Shown one piece after another: positions 1 through 7,124 of a stretch of 15,141 nucleotides of DNA; within the stretch, counting starts at the first letter, position 1, and every line of letters begins with the position of its first letter. Both the position numbers and the translations under genes were made by a program. The stretch is from an uncultured Collinsella sp. (GTDB taxonomy: Bacteria; Actinomycetota; Coriobacteriia; Coriobacteriales; Coriobacteriaceae), in assembly GCA_902479205.1 (NCBI GenBank), contig CABSNX010000023.1:1-15141 (forward strand), written 5' to 3'. The notes under the pieces were generated by a model that ran no database searches, was not told the DNA's origin, and saw only the letters and a program-made list of their open reading frames with translations.

Positions 1-42
1 ACTGATCGGTCTCGTGGGCTCGGAGATGTGTATAAGAGACAG
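1..42. other. Sequencing adapter (Illumina Nextera read-2 transposase sequence) at contig edge
   Basis: Positions 9-42 match the 34-base Nextera read-2 transposase adapter as I remember it, ending in the mosaic-end core AGATGTGTATAAGAGACAG (24-42). Bases 1-8 (ACTGATCG) sit exactly where the i7 index lies in such a library molecule and look like one of the standard Nextera XT i7 indices. This is library-derived sequence left on the contig end, not genome. Real sequence starts at 43. A GTG within the adapter (28-30) is in frame with argB and would give a false N-terminus beginning MYKRQ. Confidence 0.97.
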
Positions 43-522
43 AGCGAGTACATTCCCGTCATCGCTACCGTCGCGGCAGGGGAGGACGGCGGATTCTTCA
101 ACATCAATGCCGACACCGCTGCCGGTGCCGTCGCGGCGGCGCTTCATGCGCATAAGGCGATTTTTTTGACCGATGTCGACGGCCTGTACAAGGATTTTAG
201 CGACAAGGACTCGCTTATCTCCAACCTGACGCTCGATGAGGTCAATGAGATGCTCTACGGCGGCGAAGTCGACAAGGGCATGATCCCCAAGCTTCGCGCC
301 GCCGTCGATGCGCTTACCGCTGGCGTGTTCCGAGCCCACATCATCAACGGCACGACGCCGCACTCGCTGCTGCTGGAGCTGCTGACCGATGCTGGCGTCG
401 GCACCGTGATCCATTCCACCGAGACGGCCTACGAGTTCGATACGCATCCGCACCCGCTTTCGACGTTTGCGGCGCGCCTGACCGAGAACCTCGACGAGGT
501 CGAGAAGCTCCAGACGGTCTAG
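43..522 (+). CDS. argB: Acetylglutamate kinase ArgB, C-terminal part (5' truncated by contig edge)
   Basis: ArgB phosphorylates N-acetyl-L-glutamate with ATP, the second step of arginine synthesis through acetylated intermediates, in the cytoplasm. About 159 C-terminal residues are present, against roughly 290-300 for a full protein. Recognisable amino-acid-kinase features are the NINADTAAGAVA segment, the nucleotide-site stretch FLTDVDGLYKD, the GGEVDKGMIPKL segment, and the HIINGTTPHSLLLELL stretch before the terminal GVGT. The N-terminal substrate-binding half is missing because the contig begins here. No start codon belonging to this gene is visible; upstream in-frame codons are adapter. 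The stop (520-522) lies 69 bases before argD, so the two are probably cotranscribed as the tail of an arg operon. The assignment is firm from the family motifs and the neighbour. Confidence 0.95.
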   Translation, partial: SEYIPVIATVAAGEDGGFFNINADTAAGAVAAALHAHKAIFLTDVDGLYKDFSDKDSLISNLTLDEVNEMLYGGEVDKGMIPKLRAAVDALTAGVFRAHIINGTTPHSLLLELLTDAGVGTVIHSTETAYEFDTHPHPLSTFAARLTENLDEVEKLQTV

Positions 523-591
523 CTGACCCGCGGTCGTCGCGTCCCTGCACCCATAGCCCTGCGCCGTACGGCGCTCAACGAAAGGCATCCC

Positions 592-1875
592 ATGTCACTT
601 GCTGCTCAACAATCGCTCGAATCCCACTACGTTATGCATACCTTTGGTCGCTCGCCGGTAGAGTTTGTCGAAGGTCACGGCATGAAGCTCATCGGTGACG
701 ATGGTCGTGAGTATCTTGACTTTCTCGCTGGTATCGGTGTGTGTAGCCTTGGCCACGGCAACTCTGCAGTGCTCTCGGCTCTCGAGGCGCAGACCAAAAA
801 GCTCATGCATGTCTCCAATTACTTCTACATCGAGCAGCGTGGCCAGGTCGCGGCGCTGCTGTCCAAGCTTGCCAACGACGATGTAGATGGTGCGTGCGTG
901 CTGGCCGATGCCATTGCCGCCGGCGATGAGACCACGGCCGCTGCGCTCGGCGCTCCGGCTGCGGGCGAGCAGGTGTGGGAGACGTTCTTTGCCAATTCTG
1001 GTGCCGAAGCCAACGAGGGCTCGATGAAGCTCGCGCGTCTGTACGCCAAGCGTGCTGGTAACGGCGGCAACACCATCGTATGCATGCGCGGCGGTTTCCA
1101 CGGCCGTACGCTCGAGACCATTGCGGCCACCATGCAGGATTGGCTACAGGACAGTTTCCGCCCGCTGCCGGGTGGCTTTGTGGCCTGCACGCCCAACGAT
1201 GTCGACGAACTGCGCTCGATCTTTAAGCAGCTGGGAAGCGAGATTTGCGCCGTCATGCTCGAGCCGATCCAGGGCGAGAGTGGCGTGCATCCCATGACCG
1301 AGGAGTTTCTGGCGGCTGCGCGCGACTTGGCACACGAGGTGGGTGCCGTGCTTATCGCCGACGAGGTCCAGTGCGGCCTGTTCCGCTCCGGCAAGCCGTT
1401 TGCGTTCCAGACCTATGGCGTGGAGCCCGACATTATGAGCCTTGCCAAGGGCATTGCCGATGGCGTGCCCATGGGTGCCGTGGTGGCAAAGAAGGAGATC
1501 GCCGACGTGTTTAAGCCTGGTGATCACGGTTCGACCTTTGGCGGTAGCTGTTTGGCTGTCGCGGCGTGCGCCGCGACGCTTTCCGCGCTCGTGCGCGGCG
1601 ATTATGCCGAGCATGCTGCCAAGGTGGGTGCTTATATGGAGGCAAAGCTCACCAAGCTGCCGCATGTGGTCGAGGTACGCGGTCGCGGCTTAATGCTCGG
1701 CTGCGATCTGGATGACGCTGCGGGCGATGCGCATGATATTGTTGCCCGCGCGCTGGCCGCCGGCGCCGTGATTAACGCTACTGGTGCCCACACGCTGCGT
1801 TTCCTGCCGCCGCTCGTGTGTGAGGAAGCCGACGTGGATGGTCTGATCGAGATTTTGTCGGACGTTTTGGCCTAA
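592..1875 (+). CDS. argD: Acetylornithine aminotransferase ArgD (PLP enzyme)
   Basis: A class-III PLP aminotransferase of 427 residues that converts N-acetylglutamate semialdehyde to N-acetylornithine with glutamate as amino donor. Visible landmarks are LDFLAGIGVCSLGHG (about 42-56), the cofactor phosphate-site motif NSGAEANE (135-142), GGFHGRT (167-173), the cofactor-ring aspartate in IADEVQCG (D258), and the Schiff-base lysine K286 in SLAKGIADG, followed by GSTFGGS. An extra block of about 30 alanine/acid-rich residues (about 97-128) sits between SKLAND and the WETFFANSGAEANE strand, where typical family members have a short turn. This explains the length of 427 against about 390-400. The ATG is preceded by a GAAAGG-like ribosome site. 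It follows argB directly, which supports ArgD over related ornithine or succinylornithine transaminases. A hairpin terminator follows the stop. Confidence 0.95.
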   Translation: MSLAAQQSLESHYVMHTFGRSPVEFVEGHGMKLIGDDGREYLDFLAGIGVCSLGHGNSAVLSALEAQTKKLMHVSNYFYIEQRGQVAALLSKLANDDVDGACVLADAIAAGDETTAAALGAPAAGEQVWETFFANSGAEANEGSMKLARLYAKRAGNGGNTIVCMRGGFHGRTLETIAATMQDWLQDSFRPLPGGFVACTPNDVDELRSIFKQLGSEICAVMLEPIQGESGVHPMTEEFLAAARDLAHEVGAVLIADEVQCGLFRSGKPFAFQTYGVEPDIMSLAKGIADGVPMGAVVAKKEIADVFKPGDHGSTFGGSCLAVAACAATLSALVRGDYAEHAAKVGAYMEAKLTKLPHVVEVRGRGLMLGCDLDDAAGDAHDIVARALAAGAVINATGAHTLRFLPPLVCEEADVDGLIEILSDVLA

Positions 1876-1900
1876 TACAGCGCAATAGCTCAGTTAGGAC

Positions 1901-1966
1901 CGGGTTCCGGACTGCGGACGTTGCCCTATGCGGCACGATTCAGCGGTCTGGACCCCGTTTTGTCTT
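1901..1966 (+). terminator. Long hairpin terminator downstream of argD
   Basis: Bases 1901-1915 pair with 1943-1957 over 15 positions with one mismatch and two G-U pairs. A run TTTTGTCTT follows at 1958-1966. The 27-base loop contains a second small hairpin (1919-1925 with 1932-1937, one bulged T). This is placed as expected for an intrinsic terminator of the arg operon, 25 bases after the stop. The bipartite shape is longer than a minimal terminator. Confidence 0.7.
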
Positions 1967-1992
1967 AGATTTGCTAAGGCGGGGAGACCTGC

Positions 1993-2209
1993 TGGTCAAA
2001 AAACATCAAATATGAGTACTGTTACCGATTTGGTAGCAGCAATTTTGGACTAATAAGGCTAGATAGCAAGACGAAATGGCGATGAATACACGATTTTAAT
2101 CTAACTGTTAGTCCTTATAATGGACACATGTTGCGTAACTTAAGCAAATGCTATCTTTTTATATGTTGTAAGCAAAGTAGCAGTACTCATTTTTGCCATT
2201 TTTTGACCA
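1993..2209. repeat. 217-bp AT-rich element with 33-bp imperfect terminal inverted repeats (MITE/foldback-like)
   Basis: The left arm 1993-2025 and the reverse complement of the right arm 2177-2209 are identical at 28 of 33 positions. Both begin TGGTCAAAAAA and share ATGAGTACTG. Inside are further nested inverted pairs: GGACTAA at 2047-2053 with 2108-2114, AGATAGCA at 2061-2068 with 2149-2156, and a local hairpin at 2019-2040 (CTGTTACC with GGTAGCAG). The segment is visibly AT-rich against its GC-rich neighbours and contains no convincing gene. Such architecture fits a small non-autonomous mobile or foldback element. I see no clear target-site duplication at its edges, so a transposon origin is inferred, not shown. 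Confidence 0.6.
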
Positions 2210-2261
2210 CGGCCTTTGTGGCAGACGCGCTGATGGGTTCGCATCCCATGAAATGGGCCCG

Positions 2262-2291
2262 AAAAAGGAAAGGCCTCCATCGCTGGAGGCC
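2262..2291 (-). terminator. Intrinsic terminator for tRNA-Val (and possibly asnB)
   Basis: A perfect 8-bp stem (2272-2279 with 2284-2291, GGCCTCCA/TGGAGGCC) with a 4-base loop is followed on the minus strand by a T-rich tract (complement of 2262-2270). It begins 12 bases beyond the CCA end of the tRNA. No separate terminator is seen between asnB and the tRNA, so asnB readthrough transcripts may also end here. Confidence 0.85.
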
Positions 2292-2302
2292 TAACAATTC
2301 TG

Positions 2303-2378
2303 TGGTGGGCGATGAGGGATTCGAACCCCCAGCCTTGTGCGTGTAAAGCACCTGCGCTAACCGTTGCGCCAATCGCCC
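2303..2378 (-). tRNA. tRNA-Val, anticodon TAC, with encoded CCA
   Basis: On the minus strand a 76-base cloverleaf can be folded. The 7-bp acceptor stem is GGGCGAT/ATCGCCC, the D arm contains GGCGCAACGGTTAGCGC, the anticodon loop is TTTACAC giving anticodon TAC, the T arm is GGGGGTTCGAATCCCTC, the discriminator is A and CCA is encoded (2303-2305). The outermost pair of the anticodon stem looks like G-A rather than Watson-Crick. The gene lies 57 bases downstream of asnB on the same strand but has its own -10 box and terminator. Confidence 0.95.
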
Positions 2379-2388
2379 GCAGGGATTG

Positions 2389-2394
2389 AGTATA
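2389..2394 (-). promoter_or_regulatory. -10 box of tRNA-Val promoter
   Basis: On the minus strand TATACT lies 10 bases upstream of the first tRNA base, the usual distance for a sigma-70-type tRNA promoter. The -35 region, around 2411-2417 (minus strand GGTGAAC), is a poor match. The spacing supports independent transcription of the tRNA from asnB. Confidence 0.55.
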
Positions 2395-2435
2395 GCGGAA
2401 ACCCCGTGCTGTTCACCGCTAATTCATAACGAAAC

Positions 2436-4304
2436 TTACGCGGCGACTTCGGCGCCCTTGTCCTCATCGATAAAGAAGCGCTTGTACCAGATGAGGAACG
2501 TCAGCGTGGTATAGATCTTGCGCTGGTTGAGCGCACGACCCTCAAAGTGATCGTCAAGCAGTTTCATGAGTGCATCGGTGTCAAAGAAATCGGCAGCCCA
2601 CGGTGCGGTGAAGTATTCCTTTACGTAGTCGTAGTACTTTTGCTCGCGCAGCCAGAACTTGACCGGTACGGGGAAGCCCACCTTCTTGCGCGTTGCCCAC
2701 TCGTCGGGCAGCGTGCGGTTGGCGGCGTGACGCAGGACGAGCTTGCAGCCTTCTTCGTTAACACGGTAGTTGGCGGGAATGTGCTCGGCAAACTCCATGA
2801 CCTTCTTGTCCAGGAACGGGACGCGAAGCTCCAGAGAATGCGCCATGCACATCTTGTCTGCCTTGAGCAGGATGTCGCCCGGCAGCCACATGTTCATATC
2901 CAGATACTGTTTCTTGGAAAGCTCGCAGCAGTTGGGAACTTGCTTGTAGTACTCGGCGCACATCTCCGCGGCGTTCTTGCCGGTGTCATAAGCGGGCTTG
3001 AGCACCTCGTCGACCTCGGAGGGATCGAACACCTTTGCCTGACCCACATACCAGCGCTCGGGAACCTCGGCGCATTTCGTCAGGAAGTTGTGGCCCTTAA
3101 AGTAGGGGAGATGCTGAACGAGCGAGCCCAGGGCGCGACGTACGCCGAGCGGCACGCGCTTCTTAAAGGAGCGCATCTCGGGGGTGTCCTCGTACCACTC
3201 ATAGCCGGCAAACAGCTCGTCGGCACCCTCGCCCGAAAGGACGACGGTGACCTCCTCGGAAGCCATCTGCGCCAGATAGTACAGCGGCACGCTGGACAGG
3301 TTCGATTGCGGCTCGTCCATGTGATACTGGATATCGGGCAGTGCATCGAAGAACTCGTCGGCGGTAATCATCTTGCGGACGTTCTTGATGCCCAGCTTGT
3401 CGGAAAGCTCGGCGGCGTAGTTGGTCTCGTTGAAGTTCTTGTAATCAAAGCCGACAGAATACGTGGTGTCGGGCATGAGACAGGCGGCAATGTAGCTGGA
3501 GTCCACGCCGCCAGAAAGGAACGAGCCCACCTTAACATCGGCGATTCGGTGCGCAGCGACGCTTTCGTGCACGACCTTGTCGCACTCGTCCACGTACTCC
3601 TCGAAGGTCTTGGAGTTGTCGTCGGTGAAGTCACAGCTCCAGTAACGCTTGATGTCCATGGTGTTGGTCGTCAGGTCATACGTAAAGCAATGCGCCGGGG
3701 CAAGCTTGAACACGCCCTTAAAGAAGGTTTCCTCCGTGGCGGGGAATTGCAGCGTCAGGTAGGGGCGCAGCGCGTCGTGGTTGACAGCCTTCTCAAACTT
3801 GGGGTGGTCCAGGAAGCTCTTGATCTCGGAGCCAAATAGCAGCGAGCCATCGGATGCCTGGTAGTAATAGAACGGCTTGATACCAAAGATGTCGCGAGCG
3901 CCAAAGAGTTTGTTCTTGTTCTGATCGTGAATCACGAACGCGTACATGCCGCGCAGGCGGTTGACCAGGTCCTCGCCCCACTCCTCGTAGCCGTGTACCA
4001 GGACCTCGGTATCGGCGTTGCAGTGGAAGGCGTAGCCGGCTGCCTCCAGCTCGGCGCGAAGCTCCTGGAAGTTGTAGATCTCTCCGTTGAAGACAATCGT
4101 GACCTTGCCGTCGTCGCTCGACATGGGCTGAGCTCCAGCTTCGGAAAGATCGAGAATCGAAAGACGACGGAAGCCAAGGGCAACGTTGTCGACGATATGC
4201 TGGCCGCCCATATCGGGACCACGGTGGATGATGCGATTCATCATGGCCGTGAGAACCAGCTCACTTTGTTCATCTGTACCGGTAAAACCGACAAAACCGC
4301 ACAT
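2436..4304 (-). CDS. asnB: Asparagine synthase (glutamine-hydrolysing) AsnB
   Basis: A 622-residue cytoplasmic enzyme that makes asparagine from aspartate, ATP and glutamine. The N-terminal class-II glutamine amidotransferase domain (1 to about 190) starts at the catalytic Cys2 in MCGFVGFTG and carries HRGPD (27-31), RRLSILD (46-52) and FNGEIYN (72-78). The synthetase domain contains the ATP-pyrophosphatase loop SGGVDSS (264-270) and LSGEGADELFAG (356-367). The start is set by Cys2, which must follow the initiator methionine. An in-frame ATG 57 codons upstream would bury the nucleophile and is rejected. A good ribosome site (AGAAAGGA) precedes the chosen ATG. The length is greater than the 554-residue E. 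coli AsnB and close to the longer Bacillus-type forms. It stands alone, divergent from the murE-like gene. A 7-bp inverted repeat lies in its leader. Confidence 0.95.
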   Translation of the reverse strand: MCGFVGFTGTDEQSELVLTAMMNRIIHRGPDMGGQHIVDNVALGFRRLSILDLSEAGAQPMSSDDGKVTIVFNGEIYNFQELRAELEAAGYAFHCNADTEVLVHGYEEWGEDLVNRLRGMYAFVIHDQNKNKLFGARDIFGIKPFYYYQASDGSLLFGSEIKSFLDHPKFEKAVNHDALRPYLTLQFPATEETFFKGVFKLAPAHCFTYDLTTNTMDIKRYWSCDFTDDNSKTFEEYVDECDKVVHESVAAHRIADVKVGSFLSGGVDSSYIAACLMPDTTYSVGFDYKNFNETNYAAELSDKLGIKNVRKMITADEFFDALPDIQYHMDEPQSNLSSVPLYYLAQMASEEVTVVLSGEGADELFAGYEWYEDTPEMRSFKKRVPLGVRRALGSLVQHLPYFKGHNFLTKCAEVPERWYVGQAKVFDPSEVDEVLKPAYDTGKNAAEMCAEYYKQVPNCCELSKKQYLDMNMWLPGDILLKADKMCMAHSLELRVPFLDKKVMEFAEHIPANYRVNEEGCKLVLRHAANRTLPDEWATRKKVGFPVPVKFWLREQKYYDYVKEYFTAPWAADFFDTDALMKLLDDHFEGRALNQRKIYTTLTFLIWYKRFFIDEDKGAEVAA

Positions 4305-4336
4305 GCAAGATCCTTTCTGCTGACGGCTCAGGTGTA

Positions 4337-4357
4337 CTGCCGCAAGGATCGCGGCAG
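4337..4357 (-). promoter_or_regulatory. Inverted repeat in asnB leader
   Basis: CTGCCGC and GCGGCAG form a perfect 7-bp dyad around a 7-base centre, 33-53 bases upstream of the asnB start. It could be an operator or a leader hairpin. On the minus strand a TTGACA lies just upstream (near 4362-4367), but I find no -10 at the right distance. No T-run follows, so it is not an ordinary terminator. Confidence 0.35.
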
Positions 4358-4604
4358 CTGATGTCAAATAATCTTTACTATCATGCCAATCTTTTGTTTC
4401 GTGATAGGGCATAAGCGCCGAGCGAACCGAAAAAACCACGGCGTGGCTCGTCCGGGCTTCCGGTAGCGGTTCCAAGATTTAGCAATCTGTGCCCGATACA
4501 AGATTGGGCGGCATATTACGATGGCTGCTAGTATTGAAAGGGTTTTGTTGAATCGGTTTGGTCTCGAGGCAATTGAGGCTGGGCTTAGCGAGAGGGGTCG
4601 TTGT

Positions 4605-6125
4605 ATGTCGGATAGCACGCCGCGAGAAAAACTGACACTTAAGCGCTATATAGAATTGCTCGAGGCGGAAGGCGTGGTCGTCTCCAAACCGGCAGTGCCA
4701 TGCGATTGGCCTATTGAATTTGCGACTGACGATTCGCGCCAAGTGCGTCCGGGCACGCTGTTTGTCTGTAAGGGGCGTGCATTTAAGCGCGAGTATCTGG
4801 TGTCGGCGATTGCCGACGGCGCCGTCGCCTATGTGTCCGAGGTCGATTACGACGTCGATGCCCCCGCGATTATCGTCAACGATATCCGCCGTACGCTCGC
4901 TGTGGTGGCGGACGCCTATTACGGTCATCCCTCGGGCAAGGTGAAAGTCTGCGCTTTTACGGGCACCAAGGGCAAGTCGACCTGCAGCTTTTATCTGCGC
5001 GGCATTCTTGCCAACGAGGCTAAGCTCACGGGTTGTCATCGACCTGCCCTCAACACGGGTATCGAGTTCGATGACGGCATCGAGACCGGTCCTTCTAAGC
5101 TGACGACCCCCGAGTCCTTCCTTTTGCAGTCGCGTATCGCACATGCCGCCGAGGCGGGTGCCCCGTGGCTGGTCATGGAGGCGTCGAGCCAAGGCCTCAA
5201 ATACGAGCGTACGGGTAAAATCGACTTTGAGGTGGGTGCCTTCACCAATATCGGCGAGGATCACATTTCGCCCATCGAGCACCCGACGCTCGAGGATTAC
5301 TTTGCCAGCAAGCTCAAGATCTTTTCCCAGAGCCGTTTTGCCGTTGTCAATCTAGATATGGACCATGCCGACCGCGTGCTCGATGCGGCATCTGGCTGTG
5401 AGCGAACGGTGACCTTTTCATTGAATGACGAGAACGCCGACGTGCTTGCGTTGGCGATTCGAAATGGCGACTGCGGCGTGGTGGCAACGGTGCGCACCCT
5501 CCGCTTTACGCGCGACATGGTGATTCCCACGCCGGTTAAATTCAATGTGTCCAACGCGCTTGCCGCTATTGCCTGCGCCGAGGCCCTGGACATTTCCGAA
5601 GAGGGTATCGTCCATGGGCTCGAGAACGTTTTTGTCCCCGGTCGTATGGAGCTCTACAGGTCGGAATCGGGCAAGATTTTGGGTGTCGTCGATTATGCCC
5701 ATAACGGCATGAGCCTTGAGACGCTCCTGCGCGATCTGCGAGAGAACTATCCGGAGCGCGAACTCGCGGTGGTGTTTGGCGCCACCGGCGGCAAAGGCGT
5801 CGATCGCCGGACCACGATGGGTATCGCTGCCGGTAAGTACGCCGACCGCATCGTGATCACCGAAGACGACCCGGGCCCCGAGAACGTCGAGGACATCTGC
5901 GACGAGATCGCACGCAATGTCCGGGAGCAGGGCAACGACAACTGGCAGATTGTGCTCGACCGTTCCGCTGCCATCGAGACCGCCGTGCGCGAGACCGAGC
6001 GGCCCGCCGTGGTGATCGTGACGGGCAAGGGCGTTGACGACTACATGCTGCGCAAGAACGGACCCGAGCCTTGCGAGCGCGACGGTTCGATTCTCAAGCG
6101 CACCCTTGCGACGTACGATGCCTAA
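4605..6125 (+). CDS. murE: MurE-like UDP-N-acetylmuramoyl-tripeptide synthetase (Mur ligase)
   Basis: This 506-residue Mur ligase is predicted to add the diamino acid at position 3 of the peptidoglycan stem to UDP-MurNAc-L-Ala-D-Glu, using ATP in the cytoplasm. The N-terminal domain has DSRQVRPGTLFVCKG (43-57). The central ATPase domain has the P-loop TGTKGKST (119-126), MEASSQGL (191-198) and a probable carbamylated lysine K236 in YFASKLKIF. The C-terminal domain has DYAHN (363-367). Where meso-DAP enzymes carry DNPR, this protein reads DDPGPEN (421-427), and the late motif is GKGVDDYM rather than GKGHE. The added residue is therefore unlikely to be DAP. The start at 4605 is chosen because GAGAGGGG precedes it by about 7 bases; an in-frame ATG at 4521 has no good ribosome site. 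It heads a probable operon with the HAD gene, murI and rph. Confidence 0.85.
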   Translation: MSDSTPREKLTLKRYIELLEAEGVVVSKPAVPCDWPIEFATDDSRQVRPGTLFVCKGRAFKREYLVSAIADGAVAYVSEVDYDVDAPAIIVNDIRRTLAVVADAYYGHPSGKVKVCAFTGTKGKSTCSFYLRGILANEAKLTGCHRPALNTGIEFDDGIETGPSKLTTPESFLLQSRIAHAAEAGAPWLVMEASSQGLKYERTGKIDFEVGAFTNIGEDHISPIEHPTLEDYFASKLKIFSQSRFAVVNLDMDHADRVLDAASGCERTVTFSLNDENADVLALAIRNGDCGVVATVRTLRFTRDMVIPTPVKFNVSNALAAIACAEALDISEEGIVHGLENVFVPGRMELYRSESGKILGVVDYAHNGMSLETLLRDLRENYPERELAVVFGATGGKGVDRRTTMGIAAGKYADRIVITEDDPGPENVEDICDEIARNVREQGNDNWQIVLDRSAAIETAVRETERPAVVIVTGKGVDDYMLRKNGPEPCERDGSILKRTLATYDA

Positions 6126-6159
6126 GACCAGAAGCCCCTTCTACGTAAATGGAGTGACC

Positions 6160-7071
6160 ATGTCCCACAATACCCTGCCGACCGTCGCTGAGCTTTCGGG
6201 CGAGATGCGCGAGCGTCTTGCCAAGGTTAAGTACGTCTTTACCGATCTGGACGCCACCATGCTCGCGCCCGGCTCGTGCGTGCTGCGCGACAACGACGGC
6301 AGCCCCTCGACCAAGCTCGTCGAGGCTGTCGTGGCACTTGCCCGCGCCGGCATCCAGGTGGTCCCCACCTCGGGCCGCAACCGCACCATGATTCACGAGG
6401 ATGCGCGCGTGCTCGGCCTCAACTCCTACATCGGCGAGATGGGTGGTCTGGTCATGTACGACCTCAAGGCCAACGATTGGGAGTATCTGACCGGCGATAT
6501 GCCCTACGACCCCTCCTGCGGCCTCACACCGCATCAGGTGATCGAGCAGACCGGCGTGTGCGAGAAGATTCTCGCCCGCTGGCCGCATAAGATCGAGTAC
6601 CACAACGACATGTCGACTGGCTACAAGTACCGCGAGGTCACCGTCGGCATGCGCGGCGATGTGCCCGACGACGAGGTCCAGGCCATTCTTGATGAGGCTG
6701 GCTGTGGCTTGGTCTGGGCCTGCAACGGCCATCTGACCCATCTGTCCAAACCGACGACGCTCGAGCTCGAACGCGTCGAGGATGGCCGCGCCTTTAACAT
6801 CAATCCCGCCGGTCTCAACAAGGGCGTTGCCATCGCACGTTTCTGCGAGCACCTGGGTATCGAGCGCGAGGAGACGCTGGCGCTCGGCGATTCCGAGTCC
6901 GACTTCTACATGGCTGACCACGTGGGCACGTTCTGCCTGGTCGAGAACGGTTTGACCAGCGCCGGCGCGCCCGAGTTCCTGGATGCTTGCGATAACGCCT
7001 ACGTCACGCGCGGCAAGATTGTCGATGGCTGGGCGGCAACGGCAGAGCTGCTCGTCGCGGCCCGTTCGTAG
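6160..7071 (+). CDS. HAD superfamily (subfamily IIB, Cof-like) phosphatase
   Basis: A 303-residue haloacid-dehalogenase-type hydrolase that probably removes phosphate from a small metabolite. All four motifs are present: motif I DLDAT with nucleophile D29 and acid D31, motif II TSGR (70-73), motif III lysine K221 in LNKGVAIARF, and motif IV GDSESD (243-248), which binds magnesium. The large cap between motifs II and III (about 80-215) is the C2 type typical of IIB enzymes (Cof, sucrose-6-phosphate and mannosyl-3-phosphoglycerate phosphatase relatives). The substrate cannot be read from the sequence. The start is set by GGAG five bases before the ATG at 6160; an earlier ATG at 6118 overlaps the murE stop and lacks as good a site. 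The gap to the murE-like stop is 34 bases, which suggests cotranscription. Confidence 0.85.
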   Translation: MSHNTLPTVAELSGEMRERLAKVKYVFTDLDATMLAPGSCVLRDNDGSPSTKLVEAVVALARAGIQVVPTSGRNRTMIHEDARVLGLNSYIGEMGGLVMYDLKANDWEYLTGDMPYDPSCGLTPHQVIEQTGVCEKILARWPHKIEYHNDMSTGYKYREVTVGMRGDVPDDEVQAILDEAGCGLVWACNGHLTHLSKPTTLELERVEDGRAFNINPAGLNKGVAIARFCEHLGIEREETLALGDSESDFYMADHVGTFCLVENGLTSAGAPEFLDACDNAYVTRGKIVDGWAATAELLVAARS

Positions 7072-7124
7072 CGCGGTCCTATCGCGCTGAGCCATATCTT
7101 TTCGAGAGAGAATCTGGTGAGGTA

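Noticed and set aside
1881..1897. A short tRNA D-arm-like string (TAGCTCAGTTAGGA) after argD, possibly a tRNA remnant or attachment site.
   Set aside because: Only about 13 bases match. No anticodon arm, T arm or acceptor follows, and no integrated element is nearby. It is likely chance or part of the terminator flank.
2116..2121. A consensus TATAAT inside the inverted-repeat element, as a possible promoter.
   Set aside because: No -35 box lies at a proper distance and no gene begins downstream on that strand. In AT-rich sequence a chance match is expected.
2128..2372. Open frames on both strands across the tRNA-Val gene (for example one ending in VVGDEGFEPPALCV).
   Set aside because: They translate the tRNA and the inverted-repeat element. 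Such peptides are well-known annotation artefacts, and neither frame has a ribosome site or a family match.
2547..3839. Long plus-strand open frame of 430 codons opposite asnB.
   Set aside because: It is the antisense shadow of asnB in GC-rich sequence, where codon bias opens the opposite frame. It has no recognisable motif or ribosome site.
4521..4604. Upstream ATG of the murE-like gene, giving 28 extra residues.
   Set aside because: There is no good ribosome site before 4521, whereas GAGAGGGG stands before 4605. The extra residues are not expected in Mur ligases.
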